Assembly: GCA_031259875.1 (NCBI GenBank)
Contig: JAIRKW010000025.1
Location: 1-8,767, forward strand
Direction of reading: 5' to 3'
DNA: 8,767 nt
Origin: Campylobacteraceae bacterium
GTDB lineage: Bacteria > Campylobacterota > Campylobacteria > Campylobacterales > Campylobacteraceae
Shown here one piece after another: positions 1-5,900 of the stretch. Every line of letters starts with the position of its first letter. Positions within the stretch are counted from its first letter, which is position 1. The translations under genes were made by a program, and so were the position numbers. The notes under the pieces are model-generated. The model was not told the origin of the DNA. It saw only the letters and a list, made by a program, of their open reading frames with translations, and searched no databases.

Positions 1-129
1 GTAAACAGAGCACCGATAATAACTACTTCTAAATTACTGCCGTATTCTATGTCAAATTTATATAGATACAACCCCAGCGATATCCAAATCAATATGAAAA
101 ATATATTTTGCTATTTTAATCCGCTTCAT
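1..129 (-). CDS. 5' part of an unrecognised membrane-protein gene, apparently frameshifted, running off the window edge
   Basis: Two overlapping minus-strand frames together look like one gene start. The first begins at ATG (129-127), overlaps the last 14 nt of the preceding gene and reads MKRIKIAKYIF, but hits TAA at 60-58. The second frame is open from 110 to the left edge and reads IFFILIWISLGLYLYKFD, then EYGSNLEVVIIGALF, a typical hydrophobic helix followed by a normal-looking sequence. Removing one base near 96 (next to a run of five T) joins them into a basic N-terminus followed by a membrane helix. If there is no frameshift, the second frame would have to start at TTG (92-90), which lacks a visible ribosome binding site. 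No family is recognised. Start and reading frame are uncertain. Confidence 0.45.
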
Positions 130-535
130 CGGACTTTATTTGTTTTTTTATGGCATTTTTCGTGTAAAAATGGAATGTACCATATATTATGACAAATTCT
201 GAAAATATCTTAATCAATATATAAATTTTTGCTGAAAAAATATAAGAGACAATGTCTGCTTCGTCTGATTTCATAAAACTCATAACAATAGATAATACCA
301 GCATGATAGCGGTAACAATTAATGCAAAAAACAGCTTTTCACTGCCCGAAGGCTCTTTTTTTTGCCATTTGACAAACACAGCAGCGGTAAATACAGAGGC
401 CAATCCCACAACATATATATGCAGACTGTTCAAACCATTGACAGTAAAAAAATTGTCAGCAATAGCAAATATAACCGCAAACGCCGCTATAATTAACAAC
501 CAAAACCCACAAAATATAAAAATGTATTTTACCAC
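116..535 (-). CDS. Small four-pass inner-membrane protein, function unknown (resembles ABZJ_00895-type proteins)
   Basis: A 139-residue hydrophobic protein with four predicted membrane helices at ~4-26, 38-57, 67-88 and 99-122. The basic loop KWQKKEPSGSEK (56-67) between helices 2 and 3 is likely cytoplasmic, which places both termini inside. The pattern of small helix, AAxFVKxxxxxPSxxEK loop and helix is reminiscent of the ABZJ_00895 family of uncharacterised membrane proteins; this is recalled, not searched. The start is GTG: a TGA lies two codons upstream in frame, so no longer version exists, and an AAAGAAG-like purine stretch (~542-548) sits a suitable distance upstream. It is 63 nt after pbpC on the same strand, with a possible promoter of its own. 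The peptide KSDEAD occurs twice (89-94 and at the C-terminus, 134-139). The opposite strand is also open here, but hydrophobicity, topology and strand favour this reading. Confidence 0.75.
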   Translation of the reverse strand: MVKYIFIFCGFWLLIIAAFAVIFAIADNFFTVNGLNSLHIYVVGLASVFTAAVFVKWQKKEPSGSEKLFFALIVTAIMLVLSIVMSFMKSDEADIVSYIFSAKIYILIKIFSEFVIIYGTFHFYTKNAIKKQIKSDEAD

Positions 536-561
536 TTTTCACTTCTTTCAAAATTTCACAA

Positions 562-567
562 ATTATA
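562..567 (-). promoter_or_regulatory. Candidate -10 element upstream of the small membrane-protein gene
   Basis: Read on the minus strand, the 63-nt gap after pbpC contains a perfect TATAAT, preceded by AGA. Transcription would start near 555 and give a leader of about 20 nt before the GTG at 535. No good -35 box is visible at the usual spacing (GTTAAT is the closest). The gap contains no convincing hairpin terminator, so read-through from pbpC is also possible. A TATAAT by chance in AT-rich DNA is quite likely. Confidence 0.35.
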
Positions 568-598
568 TCTTACCAGCTCTTATGATTAACCTTTTAAC

Positions 599-2941
599 CT
601 ATTTTATTACCGCCACTTGTACAATCCGCTTGTCAAAGCGTCCATGGTCGTCTATTGCTCTTATCTCAAATCTGCCGCTTTTATCCGGAAGCCAAAAAAT
701 AGATTTAGACCGCTCACTGCTGCCTATATACTCATCATCAACAAACCAATAAAGCGTTTTAACATCGGCATCCGCAACAGCCGAAAACATAATGCGTTCT
801 TTCTCTTTTTTGCTTTGCTGCATCGTGTATACCGTATTTTTTAAAGGCGATGTAATGGACGGATTTATACCAATATTCAAATCAAGATTTTGCCTGCAAT
901 GCTTCATGCTCGGAGGTTCGCGTTTGGGCAGTCCCGCGCGTTTAAAAATATCCAAAATATCCGATGAGTAGTACTCGTAAACTTCTACTTTGGTATCTGC
1001 GCTTTTTTTGCCGCTGCATACCGGAAGGTTTGTCTTTTTATCTATAACCACAGGTCTGTAAACCGTATCTACTCTGATAGGAGAAACTCCCGGGATAAAC
1101 CAGCTTTTGCCTTTTCTTTTGCACCATACAGTCGCCAAATCGCCGCTTGAAAGACAAACGTCCACTTTTTTAACATTTTCAGGGATTATTTTGTTTACAT
1201 CATAGAGTTTCTCACTGGCTTGAAGGCTGTTTACTATATTGAAAAAAAGCGGCGCAGCGCTGTTGGCTCCGATAAATGCGGGATTTCCGCTGTTGTCAAA
1301 ATTTCCAAGCCAGACTATCAATACATACTGCCCGACTATTCCCGAACTCCACGCATCCCTAAACCCCCACGATGTGCCCGTTTTCCAATATATCGGCACT
1401 TTTTGTGTTTCTGCTGCGACACTGTCTGCCCTTGGCATATTAGAGAGCATATCAAGAGTTATAAATACCGCCTCTTTGCCTAAAAGCCGAATACCTTCAC
1501 TTGCAGGCTGTTCTTTTCGCATACGTATTTCACGCATCGTTCCGCCGGATGAGAGCATAGCATAAAGCTTCGCTTCTTCCAGTATCGTAACTTCGCCCCC
1601 GCCTAAAGCCAAAGCCAATCCGTAATGATTTTCTCCAGCCATTCTGCTGATTCCAGCCTTTTTTAAAAAGGTATAAAAATTAGGATTCTTCAGTCTGCTG
1701 TTAAGATACACAGCGGGGATATTTCTACTTCTGATAAGTGCTTCGACAGCGCTTAGCGGTCCGGCAAAACGGTTGTCAAAATTTTCAGGTGAATACGAAC
1801 TAAAACTCGTCGGCACATCTTTTAAAATGCTTTGCGGGTGTATAATCCCCTGTTCAACAGCAAGCGCGTATATAAAAGGTTTTAGAGTAGAGCCCGGGGA
1901 GCGTTTGATATTAAAACCATTTATCTGTCCGCTTATATCGTCGTTAAAATAATCAGCCGAACCGACAGCCGCTGCAACACTCATATCTCTTGTATCAACC
2001 AAAAGCGCGGCAGCATTACTGATACCTCTGTTTAAGTTACGGCCGACATAAGAGCGGATGTGCGTTTCAAGCATTGTTTGAAGTTTTAAATCAAGAGTTG
2101 TATCTACCTTCAAGCTTACAACACCTGCGTTAAAATCATCCTTCAAAAGCTGTTCTATAAAATGCGGAGCGCGAAAAGGGAGATTTTCAGGCTGTCTTAG
2201 CGTAAACGGGAGTGTAAAAAGTGCACTTGTGAGTTCATCTGCACCGTAAACACCGCGCCATTTTTCAAACAGTTCGTTTCTGGCTTTAATTAGTTTTTCG
2301 CCGACATAACCGCTGTTTTTATCTATCCTGTAACTTGGAGACTGCGGAAGTACGGCTAGAGTTAAAGATTCGGGAAGAGTTAGTTTATCGGGAGTCTTAT
2401 CAAAATATATCAAACTAGCCGCTCCTATGCCTTCTATATTTCTGCCGTATGGAGCATAATTTAGATAAGCCTCCAAAATCTCGTCTTTGGAATAAAAAAG
2501 CTCTATTTGCACAGCTCTTAAAATCTGCATTAGTTTTCCGCCAACCAAGCGCGTATTGAGCTTCCAATGCATTCTAGCCAACTGCATAGTTATAGTTGAA
2601 CCGCCCTGTTTATTGCCGTTTTTGATGTAAGTTATCCAGCCGCCTCTAATTAAGCTTATGGGATTAAACCCAAAATGGCGGTAAAACCATCTGTCTTCAT
2701 GCAGCAAAACTCCATCAATCAAATCTTTTGATATCTCATTCAAAGGAGTGTGCACTCTGTAATAACCGTCTTTTGATAAAGTCAAGCGTAAAAGTTTGCC
2801 GTTTTTATCATAAAAAACGGTAGAGTAAAATTGATTTGAGAAATCAGGGCGCGGAATTGTAAGTTTTAGCAAAATAAATGCTAAAACCACAACCGCCGTT
2901 AAGATAAAAATATTGCCTAAAAGGCGTTTTAGCCTTTGCAT
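599..2941 (-). CDS. pbpC: Penicillin-binding protein 1C: bifunctional peptidoglycan glycosyltransferase/transpeptidase
   Basis: A class A penicillin-binding protein of 780 residues that polymerises lipid II into glycan strands and carries a DD-transpeptidase fold; it acts on the periplasmic face of the inner membrane. Residues ~9-29 form an uncleaved membrane anchor. The GT51 domain (~45-235) has HEDRWFYRHFG with catalytic Glu82, GGSTITMQLAR (113-123) and YSKDEILEAYLN (150-161). The transpeptidase domain (~310-565) has SPGSTLKP with nucleophile Ser351 and Lys354, SRN (405-407) and KTGTSW (520-525). WFIPGVSPI (614-622) and a C-terminal beta domain (~690-778, BiPBP_C type) distinguish PBP1C from PBP1A and PBP1B. 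ATG is 2 nt after the A2M stop (TAGATATG), with a weak GAG at 2947-2949, so translation is probably coupled to the upstream gene. The A2M-pbpC pair is conserved in many Gram-negative bacteria. Length and all active-site motifs are normal, so the gene looks intact. Confidence 0.96.
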   Translation of the reverse strand: MQRLKRLLGNIFILTAVVVLAFILLKLTIPRPDFSNQFYSTVFYDKNGKLLRLTLSKDGYYRVHTPLNEISKDLIDGVLLHEDRWFYRHFGFNPISLIRGGWITYIKNGNKQGGSTITMQLARMHWKLNTRLVGGKLMQILRAVQIELFYSKDEILEAYLNYAPYGRNIEGIGAASLIYFDKTPDKLTLPESLTLAVLPQSPSYRIDKNSGYVGEKLIKARNELFEKWRGVYGADELTSALFTLPFTLRQPENLPFRAPHFIEQLLKDDFNAGVVSLKVDTTLDLKLQTMLETHIRSYVGRNLNRGISNAAALLVDTRDMSVAAAVGSADYFNDDISGQINGFNIKRSPGSTLKPFIYALAVEQGIIHPQSILKDVPTSFSSYSPENFDNRFAGPLSAVEALIRSRNIPAVYLNSRLKNPNFYTFLKKAGISRMAGENHYGLALALGGGEVTILEEAKLYAMLSSGGTMREIRMRKEQPASEGIRLLGKEAVFITLDMLSNMPRADSVAAETQKVPIYWKTGTSWGFRDAWSSGIVGQYVLIVWLGNFDNSGNPAFIGANSAAPLFFNIVNSLQASEKLYDVNKIIPENVKKVDVCLSSGDLATVWCKRKGKSWFIPGVSPIRVDTVYRPVVIDKKTNLPVCSGKKSADTKVEVYEYYSSDILDIFKRAGLPKREPPSMKHCRQNLDLNIGINPSITSPLKNTVYTMQQSKKEKERIMFSAVADADVKTLYWFVDDEYIGSSERSKSIFWLPDKSGRFEIRAIDDHGRFDKRIVQVAVIK

Positions 2942-2943
2942 AT

Positions 2944-5900
2944 CTACTCGGCCGGTAAGACCGTTATATTTCCGACATCCGCTGATACTGCCTGTATCTC
3001 TCTGTCATACATAGCTTCCGCAAATGAAGGAGGTATCTGATATGTGCCTGCATTTGTAGATTTTATCTGGTAAACAAACTCTTTTGACTCTGCCCTGGCT
3101 GTACCATATATGATTACCCTATCTTCTCTAACATCAGCATAATCAATATCCCAAGTGGTTCTGCCAAACGCTATCGGGGAGACAAATCTGTCGTTATACT
3201 CCTCTTCATACTCTTCGTCGTCGTAATATTCGTTATTACTGCTTTGCCAATTTAAAGGCTGCCGTACCACTTCAAAACCACCGGGCAGCAAATCCACAAC
3301 AGCGATATTTCCTGTGCCCTCTTTGGAATTGGATTTTACTCTCACAGTAACATTTATCTTTTCTCCAAGTTTTATCTGTGAAACTCCATTGCCGCTCTCA
3401 TCTGTGTATTCCCTGTAAATTTCCAAACCTTTTTTCACGGCTTCTTTGGGCACGGCGGTATCATATCCCTCCTCTACTACAGAGTACCAAGCGGGCAGTT
3501 GTGAAGGATTGGTAAATATAATCTCCGTATCGCCTTTTTCAAAGCTGCCTTTGGCTAAATTTTTCATTTCCGCAATAAGCCTTGCTTTATCTCTGCCGCT
3601 TTTGGCTTCAACAGAAAGTGTTTTTTCGCCATCAAGCGCATTTAAACCTTTAGAGTAGCTGTCCAAAGCCAATACGCTCATGGAAGACGAAGTCGTCGTA
3701 AAGCGTTCACTTCTTATCATCATCACCATATTTTCAAGCGCTTGAGAAGGTATGCTTTTTATCTTTTCAGGAAAATGTTTCGAGATAAGATATATAGCAG
3801 CAGCATTTACAACAAGCGGGTCGTAATAATCCCTTGACCACCATGCGCTGCTGTAAGCTCTGCTCAAATCATCCCACGGCTTTTTCAAAAGAGTATCCGC
3901 CTCTTTGTCCATTTTTAACATCTTATACGTAGAAGCGAGATAAAGCGCGGCTATGTCATTTTGCCAGCTCTTCTCATAGTGAAGCTGCAATGATTTTTGC
4001 ACAGAACTTAAAAGATTTGTAGTAACCTTTCCCTGCCTTGTCAAAAGATATACCGCATAAGCTCTTAGTCTCAAACCATCCAAGTTTTCTATATAATTAT
4101 CGCCCGCCAAACTTGCAAGATAATCGTTTAAACTTCTAAGTAAATCCGAAGAGACTGCTTTGCCTCTCTCTTGCGCATCTATAAGATAGTGAGCCGCATA
4201 AACGCTTACAAACATATCTCCGTAAGCTGTAGCGCGCCACAATCCTATCGCGCCGTTTGAATTTTGGCGGGATTGAAGTACAGAGGCTACGCCGTTATAG
4301 GGCGTACCATCTTTTTTTGCTCTGTTAAAATCCGCATACTCTTCTTGTATCATAGCCGATATCGCACCGCTTATAAGCTGTTCTGAGCAGTAGTGCGGAT
4401 AGTTGTCAAGATAACTTGTAAGTCCGTTTGCCAAAACAAGCGGTGAAAAAGCAACAGCTGCTTCTCTTACGGCAAACGCATCGTACATATCGCGGAGTCC
4501 CTCATCTATACTCTCTTGCTTGCTGCCCATGCGTCCCATTATAGTTTTTGTTCTAAAAGGCGTTACCGGTCTTATGGATATCGTGCCGACTCTTGAAGTC
4601 AAATAAGTTTTATCGCCGCTGTTATAGGAGGATTTAAATTTAATTTCCGCACCGCCAAGTTTTGAAAGTGCTTTTACATTAAACTTCACAAAGCCTTCAT
4701 CTTTTTTTGCCAGACTGATTTTTGCTGTTTTATTGCCCAAAATCTCAAGCTGTTTTGTTACCTCTGCCGATACGTCGGCTAAAATCACTTCACCGTCCTC
4801 CAAATCTTCTATATTATTTGAAACGCCAAGCGTTACTTCAAATATATCGCCCGGAGCTGCCGTAAACGGTACATTAGGCGTCAAGACGAAATCGTCTCTT
4901 ACTGTCGTATCACTCTGCGCTATGCCTATCTTTTCTTTGGAAACTGCCACTGCCATAACGCGCAGTTTACCGTTAAAGTAATCCGGCGCTTTATATGTGA
5001 AACTCTTTTCGCCGTCCACCTCAACGATACCTGACCAAAATACTACAGGTTTGTCTATCTTTCTTTTGAATGGATTTAAGTTTCTGTTTGCTGCTTGTTT
5101 GGCAGCATTATCATCTCCGCCGCCGGCAGCGGAAGAGAGCCTCTCAAATTTACTAAATTCCGGCAGTATCACATCAAGTATCTGATAACTTTGCACATCA
5201 AGCGCACGTTTTGCAAAAAAATGATTCAGCGGATTTTCAAGTCTATAATTTGATACCTGCAAAATACCCTCATCCACGGCAAACACTATCACTTTTTGCT
5301 TTTCATCTGTTTTAACGCTGATAGTTACATCTTGATTTGGCTTCACAAGTTTAGTTGAACTTATCTCTATCTTAGCGCTTTGTTTATCCTGTGAAATTTT
5401 AAACGGCACGACGCCGTAACTTAAAGGGCTCATAAATATATCGTCGGAGTTAAAATCGCGCACAAATTGGATATTAACATACCCGTTGCCTTTTATACCC
5501 TCCGGTATGGTTATCTTTTGCGTAGAGCTTGTAGTAGTTGTTTTAAACCACTTGCTTGCATAAACTTTATCTTTTTCTATCGTGATAAGTCCGCTTCCTG
5601 TATATGGCGTGGAGATATAAATCTCTATCTCTTCTCCGGTTTTAAACTCTGTTTTGGAGAGTTTTATGTCCAGTTCGGCATTTTTCTCCAGCGAGCGGTC
5701 TAAATTTGCATTGCCCACGATAGAGTAGTAATTTTTATACAGTATGTCTCCCTTGTCATTTTTGACAAGCAGTCTATAATCTCCGGGCTTTTTCGTATCA
5801 ACGGTATAATCACTTCCTTTGCTGCCAATAGAAAATGGTGTTTCACCAAGCGATATATCTTTTTGTTTTGATTGATATTTATAAACTCCCGAATCTTGAA

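Noticed and set aside
536..598. Possible rho-independent terminator after pbpC
   Set aside because: No GC-rich stem followed by a T-run can be formed in this gap on the minus strand.
252..752. Plus-strand open frame of 166 codons opposite the small membrane-protein gene and the end of pbpC
   Set aside because: It covers the ends of two convincing minus-strand genes, its translation is low-complexity (Asn/Thr/Ile-rich) with no recognisable domain, and it has no clear ribosome binding site.
1220..1565. Two overlapping plus-strand open frames inside pbpC
   Set aside because: They lie wholly opposite the conserved transpeptidase region; their translations show no motif and are best explained as shadows of the real gene.
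2915..2932. Small inverted repeats at the start of pbpC (GCCTAAAAGGC and CTAAAA-GGCG-TTTTAG)
   Set aside because: The stems are only 4-6 bp, mostly A-T, and fall within codons for the basic N-terminus (RLKRLLG). Too weak to call an RNA regulatory structure.
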